A stretch of DNA of 64,000 nt from Candidatus Woesearchaeota archaeon (GTDB taxonomy: Archaea; Nanobdellota; Nanobdellia; Woesearchaeales; JABIAG01), in NCBI GenBank assembly GCA_018653365.1, contig JABIAG010000003.1, forward strand, positions 158,830 through 222,829, given 5' to 3'. The translations under genes were made by a program, and so were the position numbers. Of this stretch, positions 41,173-48,966 are shown in pieces; position 1 is the stretch's first letter, and every line of letters starts with the position of its first letter. The notes under the pieces were generated by a model, which was not told where the DNA came from, did no database searches, and saw only the letters and a program-made list of their open reading frames with translations.

Positions 41173-42402
41173 TTATATAGTTTTCCTAATCGTTAACTGG
41201 GTGTTAAATAATTCTAGAGCTAACTCTTTCAATTTTGGTGCTTTATCTGAGTCGTCAGTTAACCTTTCTCTCTTTTCTTTTGATTCTTGTATTAATTGTA
41301 TTTCTTTTTGCACATGATTGATTTTATCTTCCTCTCCAGCGATTTTTAAATTCAAAGAATCATCCACGTTAAGTGCATTTATTTTTTCTTGTAATAGTCG
41401 ATTTTTTTCAAGTCTTATGTTCAAGTAACCCTCTTTTGTGTTCTTAAGAAGGTCTAATGTGTTTTTTTCTTGTTTTTCGCTCAAGCCAACCTCTTTTTTC
41501 CCAATACTTCGCTCCAGTCCAGTTAATATTTCGGTAATCTTAAGTTCGGTATCATTAAAAAATGTTGTAACTGGATCTTCTATGTATTCAGCAATTAGCT
41601 TGTATTCCATACTTACTTTTTGATATTTTCTTAGTGCTCTACCTAATTTTGAAAAGAATAAACTTACTTCTTCTTTGTTGGATTTTAGTTGGGTTTGCAA
41701 TTGAGTTTTTTCTTCTTTTAATTTGATGTTTTGCTTATATTCTAGACTTTCTTTGATTGTTTTGATCGTTTGTTCTTTTTCTTTTTTTTCTTTTTCTAAT
41801 TCATTGATCTCTTTGTCTTTTTGTGTTAAGTCTTGTTCTTGTTGTTTTTTTTCTTCTTCCTTTTTTTGTATTGTGGTTATGATTTTTATTACGTCTTCAA
41901 TTTTATCTAGCTTTTTTCTTTCTATTTTTTTCTTAAACTTTCTTGCTTGTAAATTGATCTCCCCAATTGATTTGTAGACCTCTTGTACTTGATTAAAGAA
42001 TAGGTGTGTTGTTGCTTGATAACTCTTTGTTGTTTTTTGTGCGAGTTCATCTAGTGTTTTGTTTAATTCTGTGTTAAAATTTATCGTTACTCTTATGGTT
42101 TGTTCTTCTGGAAAGCTTAAATTGTTTATGAATCTCCCAACCTCTGTAACAAAGCTGTTTTTTTGTCCTACAACCATGCTTCTTACTCTGTCTTCAACCT
42201 TATCTTTTTCACTTACCTGAGCTGTTCGTAATACCTCATTTTTTTCTGTTAGAACCTCTTTCTGTGTTTTTAGGTTTTCAAAATAAGCATTTATCTCTTT
42301 ACTGAAGTCAATTTGGGCTAGTTCTTCATCTAACCAGTTGTGTAATTCACTAATTTCAAGGCTTTTAGCCTTGGATTCTTCTTTTTTAAATAGCTTAAAC
42401 AT
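41173..42402 (-). CDS. Coiled-coil protein
   Basis: 409 residues, mostly long charged helices. An N-terminal basic stretch (FKLFKKEESK) is followed by coiled-coil regions, especially 160-250 with runs of KKEEEKKQQEQ and EKEKKEKEQT. No signal peptide, membrane helix or enzyme motif. Such proteins occur widely in DPANN archaea and may be structural, cytoskeletal or chromosome-associated, but no family is recognised here. ATG at 42402, 23 bases after the cysS start region on the same strand. Confidence is for it being a gene, not for a role. Confidence 0.7.
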   Translation of the reverse strand: MFKLFKKEESKAKSLEISELHNWLDEELAQIDFSKEINAYFENLKTQKEVLTEKNEVLRTAQVSEKDKVEDRVRSMVVGQKNSFVTEVGRFINNLSFPEEQTIRVTINFNTELNKTLDELAQKTTKSYQATTHLFFNQVQEVYKSIGEINLQARKFKKKIERKKLDKIEDVIKIITTIQKKEEEKKQQEQDLTQKDKEINELEKEKKEKEQTIKTIKESLEYKQNIKLKEEKTQLQTQLKSNKEEVSLFFSKLGRALRKYQKVSMEYKLIAEYIEDPVTTFFNDTELKITEILTGLERSIGKKEVGLSEKQEKNTLDLLKNTKEGYLNIRLEKNRLLQEKINALNVDDSLNLKIAGEEDKINHVQKEIQLIQESKEKRERLTDDSDKAPKLKELALELFNTQLTIRKTI

Positions 42403-42455
42403 TTTATTGGAGAATGAATGTTATTCTATAAATCTTTGCTATTTACGTAAGAAGC

Positions 42456-43199
42456 CTATTTGTGTATAACGTAAAACATTTCGTTTTCAGTGTCTATTAT
42501 GTTATATTCATAACATAATCGGGTTAGCATTAGTTCAACCCATCGTCTTTTTGGGACTCTCATAGGCAGTCCAGATAGTGTTTTGGTTGCAAAGCTTATC
42601 ACTACCCAATTAGAGGGTGTGCTCTTGATTAATTCTTCACTTATTTTGTGGCTTTTGACTAATTCAACACTTTCTAGTAATTTAAATAAGAAATAAACAT
42701 CTGCTTTTGGTAATTTAAGTTCTAAAACGTCTTCACAGTACGCCTCTCCCTTTATTTTATTGTCAGAAAAGAACTTGTTAACTTTATCGACGCATTCTTT
42801 GTTAATTTCATATGCAATATATTCTGGTTTACATCCTAATTTATCGTACATTAGGGGATTTAGTCCTGCTCCTAGGTCAACTATTTTTTTAGGAAATCCA
42901 GTTATGTTGAAAATGCTTAGGTAAACGTCATAATCTCGGTCTTGAGTTGAGATGTGTTCTTTTGTTTTTTTGGCAAATGCTCCAATTCCTTTGTACAATG
43001 TTTTTTTGATGTTTTTAACTAGAGCATCTCGTTCTTTTTTCTTATCAAGTTTATCAATGATTGCAGGAGTATTTCGTAGGTATTTGATGACCTCTTTTTT
43101 TACTTTTTCTTCATTAATTTCTTTGTATTTTCCACTTCGAACTTGTGAAACTAAGTTATCTAGAATCTCTTTTTTCAACTCTTTTTTGTAGATTTTCAT
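42456..43199 (-). CDS. ArmA/RmtB (FmrO)-like 16S rRNA methyltransferase
   Basis: 247 residues. The C-terminal 150 match the aminoglycoside-resistance m7G1405 methyltransferase family: HISTQDRDYDVYLSIF (family 'h.STreR...y..vf'), VDLGAGLNPLMY (family 'DlgcGlNPLa'), YIAYEIN, FLFKLLESVE (family 'lLKmlp.le'), WVVISFATKTLSGL (family 'vvSFPtkSLsGr') and a terminal NEMFYVI. The N-terminal 90 residues are helical and basic, as in those enzymes. The predicted reaction is N7-methylation of a 16S rRNA guanosine in the decoding site. It lies 3 bases after fibrillarin in an operon of rRNA-modification genes, suggesting a housekeeping role rather than resistance. Match is from memory, not a search. Confidence 0.75.
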   Translation of the reverse strand: MKIYKKELKKEILDNLVSQVRSGKYKEINEEKVKKEVIKYLRNTPAIIDKLDKKKERDALVKNIKKTLYKGIGAFAKKTKEHISTQDRDYDVYLSIFNITGFPKKIVDLGAGLNPLMYDKLGCKPEYIAYEINKECVDKVNKFFSDNKIKGEAYCEDVLELKLPKADVYFLFKLLESVELVKSHKISEELIKSTPSNWVVISFATKTLSGLPMRVPKRRWVELMLTRLCYEYNIIDTENEMFYVIHK

Positions 43200-43201
43200 T
43201 T

Positions 43202-43873
43202 CTACTTCTTTTTCACAACAATCATTACATGATCTTTTTCAAAAGGTTCTAAACTTCTAAAGTCAACGATTGTTAGTTCTTTTTCTAACTTCTCTCTAAC
43301 CTCTCTAAATACCTGTTTGGGTTTGGCGCCCATGTCTATGCTTCTTGCTTTTACAGATAGCATTCCAAATCCGCCCTTTCTTAGGTATTTTCGAACATTT
43401 TTAAGAAATATTTCTGCTTGGTTCCGTTGAGCTACGTCTTGAAAAATAACACTTACTTTTTCTGGAACTAATGATTCATAAGTTTCTGGGTGGAATGCAT
43501 CTCCCATTATTGGGGCTATGTTTTTTCTTTTTTCGCATAAAAACATTAATTCTATTAGGGGTCTGAATGCCGGGTCAATTCCGAATACCATGCCTCCTTT
43601 TCCAATTATGTCTGAAATATGAGATGCGGTAGTTCCTGATGCAATCCCTAAGTATAGTACTGTTTGATCTGGTCTGATGAATGCATCTCTTACTCCTTGC
43701 ATTATGTACGCGCCAAGTTTACTTCTGTTGGGATTCCACTCTCTATATTCAACTCCTTTATCTTTCTCTAGTTTTTCATCATATACTTTCTTTCCAGGAA
43801 CCAAGTTCTTTGTGAATATTCTTGGTCTTCGTCCAGGTAGTTCATATACTCCGAATAGTTTTGTAGGCTTCAT
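43202..43873 (-). CDS. flpA: Fibrillarin (C/D-box rRNA 2'-O-methyltransferase)
   Basis: 223 residues, archaeal size with no GAR domain. VEYREWNPNRSKLGAYIMQG, LYLGIASGTTASHISDIIG (SAM motif), VFGIDPAFRPLIELMF, and VSVIFQDVAQRNQAEIF are the standard fibrillarin motifs. It is the catalytic subunit of the C/D-box RNP with Nop5 and L7Ae, adding methyl groups to ribose in rRNA and tRNA. Start overlaps the previous gene by 4 bases (ATGA). In the same operon as Nop5 (45348), though four genes lie between. Very confident. Confidence 0.95.
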   Translation of the reverse strand: MKPTKLFGVYELPGRRPRIFTKNLVPGKKVYDEKLEKDKGVEYREWNPNRSKLGAYIMQGVRDAFIRPDQTVLYLGIASGTTASHISDIIGKGGMVFGIDPAFRPLIELMFLCEKRKNIAPIMGDAFHPETYESLVPEKVSVIFQDVAQRNQAEIFLKNVRKYLRKGGFGMLSVKARSIDMGAKPKQVFREVREKLEKELTIVDFRSLEPFEKDHVMIVVKKK

Positions 43874-44274
43874 CGTTTATTTTTTATTCTCCAGCAGTTT
43901 TCATCTATAAAATCATGATTTGTTGTGTTGACGTTTTCTATGAATTCAGGGGTTACTTTACACCGGTATTTTTCCATCACTTCGTACCAGGTCCATTGTT
44001 CTTTTTCATATTCGTCAAAAAAGTTTACATTCATTATGCACTTCTTGCCTCTTTGTCTTATTTCCCAGAGCGCTCTTGTTGAGGATTGGATGGGTTGGTA
44101 TGTTTCTGTACAGGTTTGTAATGCTGCCGCTTGGGTTATGTTTAGTGTAGGAAATTCAGGTACCTGGTCGTACCACAGTACTAATTCATCCACTAAGTAA
44201 TACAGGTAACCTAGTCCAAATAGTATTGCAAGTACTAGTACGCCCCATAGTATGATTTTATTTGCTCGTTTCAT
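43870..44274 (-). CDS. Hypothetical protein with N-terminal membrane helix
   Basis: 134 residues with one helix at about 7-27 (IILWGVLVLAILFGLGYLYYLV), then a soluble, Cys-containing outer or inner domain (Cys near 55, 79, 104 and 127 by eye). No family recognised. It overlaps the CYTH gene end by 17 bases and is followed by fibrillarin with a 4-base overlap, so it is firmly within the Nop5-HD-CYTH-fibrillarin-methyltransferase operon. Its presence in an RNA-modification operon may be chance, since overlapping genes are common here. Confidence 0.6.
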   Translation of the reverse strand: MKRANKIILWGVLVLAILFGLGYLYYLVDELVLWYDQVPEFPTLNITQAAALQTCTETYQPIQSSTRALWEIRQRGKKCIMNVNFFDEYEKEQWTWYEVMEKYRCKVTPEFIENVNTTNHDFIDENCWRIKNKR

Positions 44275-44794
44275 TGTTATAACTTATCCCGTAATGTTTT
44301 AGTACTTCGCCGCCACTCCAGTTTAGTACTTTTTCTTTTTCTATTCCTAATTTTTTTGCATATTCAAAAATTGTTTCTTCATCAGGTGCTTCAATTTCAA
44401 GGTATGTTGGAATTCCTTCTGAAGGTTCATCAATTTCAAATCGGGTGTCAGTAAGCTTGTAGCTTGTTCTTTTTTTCTTACCTGCTCTTCTTACTCTAAG
44501 TCCGATCTCTTCAAATATTTTGTTAACAATGTCAAAGTCTTTAACTTCGGTTTCAATTTCTTCTTCAATTTTTACTTTATCTTTACTTAGGCTTTTCTTA
44601 AACGTGAGAATATTTTTCTCTCCTTTTTTTCGTAGTCTTAAAAGCGTGTGGCTTTTTTTAATGCTATCGTCATTAAAATCATAAAGGTTTGAAACTAGTT
44701 CTCCTTCAAATACTTTTTCTGCCCCAAGTTCTAGTAATTTAGCAATCATTTCTTCTTTATTGATTTCTAGGATTTTGCCTTCTACCTCTTTCAC
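44258..44794 (-). CDS. CYTH-domain protein (triphosphatase/adenylate cyclase-like)
   Basis: 178 residues. The N-terminal EVEGKIL is the ExExK motif that names the CYTH family, followed by charged tunnel residues in LLRLRKKG, LTFKK, EEEIETEV, and a later FEIDEPSEG and YLEIEAPD. These proteins hydrolyse inorganic or nucleoside triphosphates (CyaB, thiamine triphosphatase, RNA triphosphatase relatives) inside a beta barrel. Start overlaps the HD gene as ATGA. In an operon with C/D RNP genes; role unknown, perhaps RNA 5'-end or tripolyphosphate cleavage. Confidence 0.88.
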   Translation of the reverse strand: MKEVEGKILEINKEEMIAKLLELGAEKVFEGELVSNLYDFNDDSIKKSHTLLRLRKKGEKNILTFKKSLSKDKVKIEEEIETEVKDFDIVNKIFEEIGLRVRRAGKKKRTSYKLTDTRFEIDEPSEGIPTYLEIEAPDEETIFEYAKKLGIEKEKVLNWSGGEVLKHYGISYNNETSK

Positions 44795-45351
44795 TCTAAC
44801 CTCACAAACAATTTTTTTAATAATTGATAATTTTCTTCAAGTTCTTGTTTGCAAATATCTAAGGATAAAACTTTATATTTTTCTTCAATCTTATTTTTGA
44901 TAAGTGTTGTTGCTTCTTCAAAATTCATTCTTTTTTTAGTCAGGTTGCAAATAGTTGCTATCACATTTTTTGGAATTAAGAACTTATAACAATCAGCATT
45001 AGCACAAATCTCCGCCTCTTTACACTCATATTCTTGTCCATGATGTGCTTCTACACAATTAATTATTTTTTTCTTTTTATCTTCTTCTAAGGTAATGTCT
45101 TTTAACCATTTTTTTACTGCTTCTACGCTCATTCCAAGATGTTCTTGCGTTTTTCCTTCTTTTACGGCTTGTCCAAGTTTTATGTCCATTAAGATCGTTC
45201 CGATTAATACTATGTCTTTGTCAACGCCTGATTTTTCTGCTAGTTCTTGTCCTTTTTCATTTGATGTTTTGAACAATAATAAAGAGGGAGAGCCATATTT
45301 TTCGATCTCTTCTAAAGCCCATTTTTTTGCGTTTTCTATTATATCTTTCAT
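44791..45351 (-). CDS. HD-like domain protein (degenerate)
   Basis: 186 residues, helical. The segment LIGTILMDIKLGQAV sits where the HD motif would be but has MD for HD; later TQEHLGMS and VEAHHGQEY supply histidines. The pattern resembles a small HD-superfamily phosphohydrolase with an altered first metal ligand. Cys residues follow in YECKEAEICANADCYKF. It overlaps Nop5 upstream and CYTH downstream by 4 bases each. HD/CYTH adjacency suggests related phosphate chemistry, but activity is uncertain. Confidence 0.65.
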   Translation of the reverse strand: MKDIIENAKKWALEEIEKYGSPSLLLFKTSNEKGQELAEKSGVDKDIVLIGTILMDIKLGQAVKEGKTQEHLGMSVEAVKKWLKDITLEEDKKKKIINCVEAHHGQEYECKEAEICANADCYKFLIPKNVIATICNLTKKRMNFEEATTLIKNKIEEKYKVLSLDICKQELEENYQLLKKLFVRLE

Positions 45352-46058
45352 TTAAGCATCCTCTTTAATTTATCTCCAACAAATTCACCTTTAAAATAAT
45401 CTACTTTTGCTGCTATTGATATCTTGTCTGCTAGTCTGCCTGCTGCTTTTGCTTTTTGTTTAGAACTTGCAACGTATTCATGACCTAATAATACTCCATA
45501 TTTTGGTGGGCGTGCTCCAAATTTGATATGTCTAAATAATGCTTTTTCTGCCCCTAAGATTTGTATGGTAGATGAAGGAAATTCTATTAGTTTTTTCATC
45601 CCTCCTGCTAATTCAATCAGTTTTCCGCCAATCAGACCACCGGCTAGGGTGGTTAGGTTTGGATAATGTTTTTGCATTAGTTCGTTTAGTTTTTGAGTTT
45701 GTTTTTCTCTTAATTGTATGATTTTTTCACATTCTTGACGTAATAGTTCAAGACTTTCAAGGTCTTTTTTTGAGAACTCTTTTCCCATGCTTTCTTTTAT
45801 GTCGAATTGTTGCATTAGGTTTTTTCTTTCTTTTCTAATTATGTCAACAAAGTCTTCTTGTTTTATTATTAGATTTGAAACTTCAGGCAGGGTTAGTTCA
45901 TACCAGTCTCTTAATCTTTTTATTAGCATATTTAGTATCCTGTCAAGGTCTTCGATATGGGCAACTAGTTGTATTATGAAGACATCTTCTTTGATTGCTT
46001 CACGAATTTTTCCTCTAGTAAACGCAATACTTTTCTTTCTTAATTCTTGTAGGTTCAT
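45348..46058 (-). CDS. nop5: Nop5-like C/D-box RNP protein lacking the N-terminal domain
   Basis: 236 residues. The C-terminal half is the Nop domain: TLAGGLIGGKLIELAGGMKKL, PSSTIQILGAEKALFRHI and KYGVLLGHEYVASSKQKAKAAGRLADKISIAAKVDYF are classic. The N-terminal 100 residues are the coiled coil (VFIIQLVAHIEDLDRILNML). The usual first 110-120 residues, which bind fibrillarin, are absent: the protein starts at the linker. A TATA-like AATATTTAAG is 27-36 bases before the ATG at 46058, so the short form is probably real. It heads the operon ending in fibrillarin and the ArmA-like methyltransferase. Confidence 0.9.
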   Translation of the reverse strand: MNLQELRKKSIAFTRGKIREAIKEDVFIIQLVAHIEDLDRILNMLIKRLRDWYELTLPEVSNLIIKQEDFVDIIRKERKNLMQQFDIKESMGKEFSKKDLESLELLRQECEKIIQLREKQTQKLNELMQKHYPNLTTLAGGLIGGKLIELAGGMKKLIEFPSSTIQILGAEKALFRHIKFGARPPKYGVLLGHEYVASSKQKAKAAGRLADKISIAAKVDYFKGEFVGDKLKRMLK

Positions 46059-46140
46059 TGTCTATATGGGGATGGCTTGCCTTCTTAAATATTTCCCCTA
46101 AAATAGAAAAGTTAATAAAATCTTTCACGTATTTGTGAGT

Positions 46141-46416
46141 ATGGCTCTTTCAGAAGAAGAACTTAAGAGTTTTTCAGTAAAACACCGTAAAAAGATTGTT
46201 CATCACGCAGTGGGCGAAGGAATAGTGGCTGTTTTGCCTTTAGCTGCACTAGCAATTGGGTTTTCGGTTATTTTAACTAGGTCAAATTCTCAAGAACTGC
46301 TATCTCCTCAAAGATTCGGTGTTGTTAGTTTTTTACTTCCTATAGTGGTAGTTGCATATGTGGTTTTCTTATTTTTTATTATTAAAGATATTAAATCTAA
46401 AGTAAAACAGAAATAA
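46141..46416 (+). CDS. Small two-helix membrane protein
   Basis: About 91 residues from the ATG at 46141; the track begins at a GTG two codons earlier. A short acidic start (LSEEELKSF), then helices at about 27-47 and 62-85 by eye, and a Lys-rich tail (IKSKVKQK). The start follows a GTTAATAAAATC box by about 25 bases. No family recognised. Divergent from Nop5 and convergent with a DMT-type gene by one base. Confidence 0.5.
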   Translation: MALSEEELKSFSVKHRKKIVHHAVGEGIVAVLPLAALAIGFSVILTRSNSQELLSPQRFGVVSFLLPIVVVAYVVFLFFIIKDIKSKVKQK

Positions 46417-46806
46417 TTAACTTCCTAGTCCGATTAGGCTAACTCCAACAATTATTAAGAGTACTCCAATCCATTTCATTGTTGTTACTTTTTCTTTTAA
46501 CATCCATTTAGATAAAATTGCTACCCAGACGTAAGCTAGAGCAACAAACGGGTATAATACTGATAACTCTCCCCCTTTCAGTGCGGGAATGAATAGTAAA
46601 GTGCTTAGTGCGTAGAATATTATTCCCCAGATTAACTCTTTATTTCTTAGTATGTCTAAAATGTTTTTTATTATCTTACTAATGGAGATTTCTTTTATTT
46701 TTATTATGTAAAATCTGTCTGAACCTTTTTTTAAAAGGATTGGTCCTATAGCCCCGACGAGGGTTGCTCCAATTACTAATCCAATTGCCCAGAGTTCGGT
46801 GGTCAT
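46417..46806 (-). CDS. EamA/DMT-type half transporter (subunit 2)
   Basis: 129 residues with four membrane helices, the size of a single DMT-superfamily half (as in EmrE or ArnE/ArnF). The core LSVLYPFVALAYVWVAILSKWMLKE matches the EamA signature and IGVLLIIVGVSLIGLG the terminal helix. Start ATG overlaps the stop of the partner gene by one base, so the two are translated together and likely form a heterodimer. Related bacterial pairs move small cations, drugs or lipid-linked aminoarabinose. Substrate unknown. Confidence 0.8.
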   Translation of the reverse strand: MTTELWAIGLVIGATLVGAIGPILLKKGSDRFYIIKIKEISISKIIKNILDILRNKELIWGIIFYALSTLLFIPALKGGELSVLYPFVALAYVWVAILSKWMLKEKVTTMKWIGVLLIIVGVSLIGLGS

Positions 46807-47174
46807 TATTCAACCACCGCTTGTTCAGTTTTACTCCCAAATCCTACAAATGAAACGCCTGCTACAATAACAGCAACTCCCAATATTTTCAGGTAGTTTA
46901 ATTCTTCGTTAAAGAATAGGTTGGACATTAATACAACCCAGATGTATCCTGTTGCTATGATAGGGTAAAGTGTTGATAGATCGTCTTTTTGTAATGCTAA
47001 TAGCAGGATTGCTGCACCTATTGCGTAAATTACTAGCCCCCCAATTACAAAGTAGTTTAAGAATATTCCGCTGAAACTAAAATTAAGATGGGGAATGCCG
47101 AATTTGTAAAGTACTTGGGCTATAGAAACGAGTATTGTAACAATTATTATCATAAACAATGCTTTAGTATTCAT
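46806..47174 (-). CDS. EamA/DMT-type half transporter (subunit 1)
   Basis: 122 residues, four helices. DDLSTLYPIIATGYIWVVLMSNLFFNEELNYL is the DMT/EamA signature and LGVAVIVAGVSFVGFGS the last helix. Similar to its neighbour over the whole length, so they are paralogous halves. The stop overlaps the partner start by one base (TAATG). Lies 9 bases upstream of the secD stop region, on the same strand as secF-secD. Likely heterodimer with 46417-46806. Confidence 0.8.
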   Translation of the reverse strand: MNTKALFMIIIVTILVSIAQVLYKFGIPHLNFSFSGIFLNYFVIGGLVIYAIGAAILLLALQKDDLSTLYPIIATGYIWVVLMSNLFFNEELNYLKILGVAVIVAGVSFVGFGSKTEQAVVE

Positions 47175-47183
47175 AAACCCTCT

Positions 47184-48869
47184 TTATTTTTTTAGCCAGT
47201 TTTCTAGCATTACACCATATGCTGGTCTTGTAATAAATACACCTATTGAAACGCCAATTATTGTTGTGATTGCGAAACCTCTTAGTATTCCTGCTCCTGC
47301 TCGCATTAGTGGAAGCATTGCTACAACTGTGGTGAAGTAAGCCGCCATTATGATAAAGAATGCATTTTTCATTTTGGCTTGCCAGTTTGAGTGATGTTGT
47401 GTTTCTTTACGTAGTAGTTCGTCTGCAATTACTATTTGGTGATCTACGCCGGTTCCTACTACAATTATGATCCCTGCGATTGCTGCAAGGTCGAGGTTGG
47501 TACCAAATGCTGCTGCTATACCTAATAATAGTACAACCTCGCTTATGTTTGTTATGATCATTGGTAATGCAATTTTTATTGATCTGTATCGAATTAAGAC
47601 AATTCCTGCAACTACAATTATTGCTAGTAGACCAGTCAATACTGCCGTTTTTAGAAATTCTTTTCCAAGTATTGGACTAAGATTGTCTGCTTTTACAATT
47701 TTTAGTTTAACAGGTAAACTACCTGTTTTTAGTATAGTTTGTAATCTTTTCATGTTTGCTAGTGTAACACCCACTGCTTCATCTCGAGAACTGCCTATGC
47801 CCCCTCCGGTTATTTGAATTGTTGTTTCCGCTCTTCCTTTTAGTCCTGCTCCCACGTTTAATGAGTCAACTAATTGATCATCTAAGTAAAATTCTATTTT
47901 TTCACTTAATATTTCGCTTCCACTTTCACTTGTGATTACGTCTAAATCTTTTGTTACACTTGCTTGTTTTTCTGCTGCTTCAGATGATAAGTCTACTGTA
48001 AAGAAGAATTGGCAACTGTGTTGGCCGTCTGAAGTCTGTCCACATCCCTGACTTGGATTAATTCCTGAGCAATCTGAACTTCTACAAACGTATGCGATAT
48101 CTTCTCCTCCACTAAATACTGTTGTTCCATTTATTTTTGCTTCAAATTTTCCTTGGGTTCCAATTAAGGATTCTATCTCTTTTTTTTGTAAGCCTGCAAT
48201 TTCTATTAGTATGAATTGATTGCCTGATAGATCTGATGACTTTTTGATTTTAACATCGCTTAGTCCAAACGCATTTAGTCTTTGATCTAGGTTTTCAACA
48301 ACTTGGTCTATAATGTCTTCTTCAACTTTTTCTTCAGGGGTTAAAAGTACTCTCACTCCTCCCTGTAGGTCTAATCCTTTTCTTATGTTGTTTTGAGGTG
48401 CTTCATATACAGTGATTCCAATATCCGCAGTACCCACAATTATTTCGCGAGTTTCATTAATTTCAATGGTTTTTTCAACGGTTTCATTTCCAATTGTTTC
48501 ATTAATCGTTTTTGTGATGGTGTTGCCAGTATATTCCATTTCTATTTCTGGCAAGGTTTTTATTGTGTAAGAATTCTTTTCTGTTCGTAATCTGATTGTT
48601 CGATTTATTTCTAATTCACTAATGGCATCATAATAGTCGGAAACTGTTTTTATAGCATTTCCATTTACACTGGTAATTACTTCATGACTTAATGGTTGAG
48701 AATTTTTCGCAGGGCTCTCAAGTCCTGCTACGTATGCTGCAGAATCTTTTTCTACAAATCTTATTGCAACTCCTTCTTTATTTGTTGGATGTATTGCCGC
48801 TACTGCTAATAGTAAGCAAAAGATTAAGATAATAATTTTCAGGTTTGTGAAAATTTTTGGGATTTTCAT
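47184..48869 (-). CDS. secD: Protein-export protein SecD
   Basis: 561 residues. A first membrane helix is followed by a large outer region (PDZ-like stretch, then GLDLQGGVRVLLTPEE, the SecD family motif) and five more helices. The region LDLAAIAGIIIVVGTGVDHQIVIADEL is the conserved transmembrane core, with ETTIQITGGG earlier. With SecF it helps drive the late step of Sec export using the proton gradient. ATG at 48869, with GGAGG 6 bases before it. Downstream of secF on the same strand; order secF then secD. High certainty. Confidence 0.93.
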   Translation of the reverse strand: MKIPKIFTNLKIIILIFCLLLAVAAIHPTNKEGVAIRFVEKDSAAYVAGLESPAKNSQPLSHEVITSVNGNAIKTVSDYYDAISELEINRTIRLRTEKNSYTIKTLPEIEMEYTGNTITKTINETIGNETVEKTIEINETREIIVGTADIGITVYEAPQNNIRKGLDLQGGVRVLLTPEEKVEEDIIDQVVENLDQRLNAFGLSDVKIKKSSDLSGNQFILIEIAGLQKKEIESLIGTQGKFEAKINGTTVFSGGEDIAYVCRSSDCSGINPSQGCGQTSDGQHSCQFFFTVDLSSEAAEKQASVTKDLDVITSESGSEILSEKIEFYLDDQLVDSLNVGAGLKGRAETTIQITGGGIGSSRDEAVGVTLANMKRLQTILKTGSLPVKLKIVKADNLSPILGKEFLKTAVLTGLLAIIVVAGIVLIRYRSIKIALPMIITNISEVVLLLGIAAAFGTNLDLAAIAGIIIVVGTGVDHQIVIADELLRKETQHHSNWQAKMKNAFFIIMAAYFTTVVAMLPLMRAGAGILRGFAITTIIGVSIGVFITRPAYGVMLENWLKK

Positions 48870-48895
48870 AAAATGTCCTCCATTTTATGAAGCCT

Positions 48896-48962
48896 AAAAA
48901 TCTCTGATTTTTGTTGCACACAAAAGTTTTTAACTTTTGGGGCACAAAAACTTTGTTTTTGT
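48896..48962. repeat. Three tandem triloop hairpins between secF and secD
   Basis: Immediately after the secF stop are AAAAATC-TCT-GATTTTT (48896-48912), CAAAAGTT-TTT-AACTTTTG (48921-48939) and ACAAAAAC-TTT-GTTTTTGT (48944-48962). Stems are perfect, 7, 8 and 8 bp, and each loop is three bases. Readings are given in plus-strand order; RNA from the minus-strand operon would have AGA, AAA, AAA loops. They may be a transcription or processing element separating secF and secD expression. Confidence 0.75.
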
Positions 48963-48966
48963 TGTT

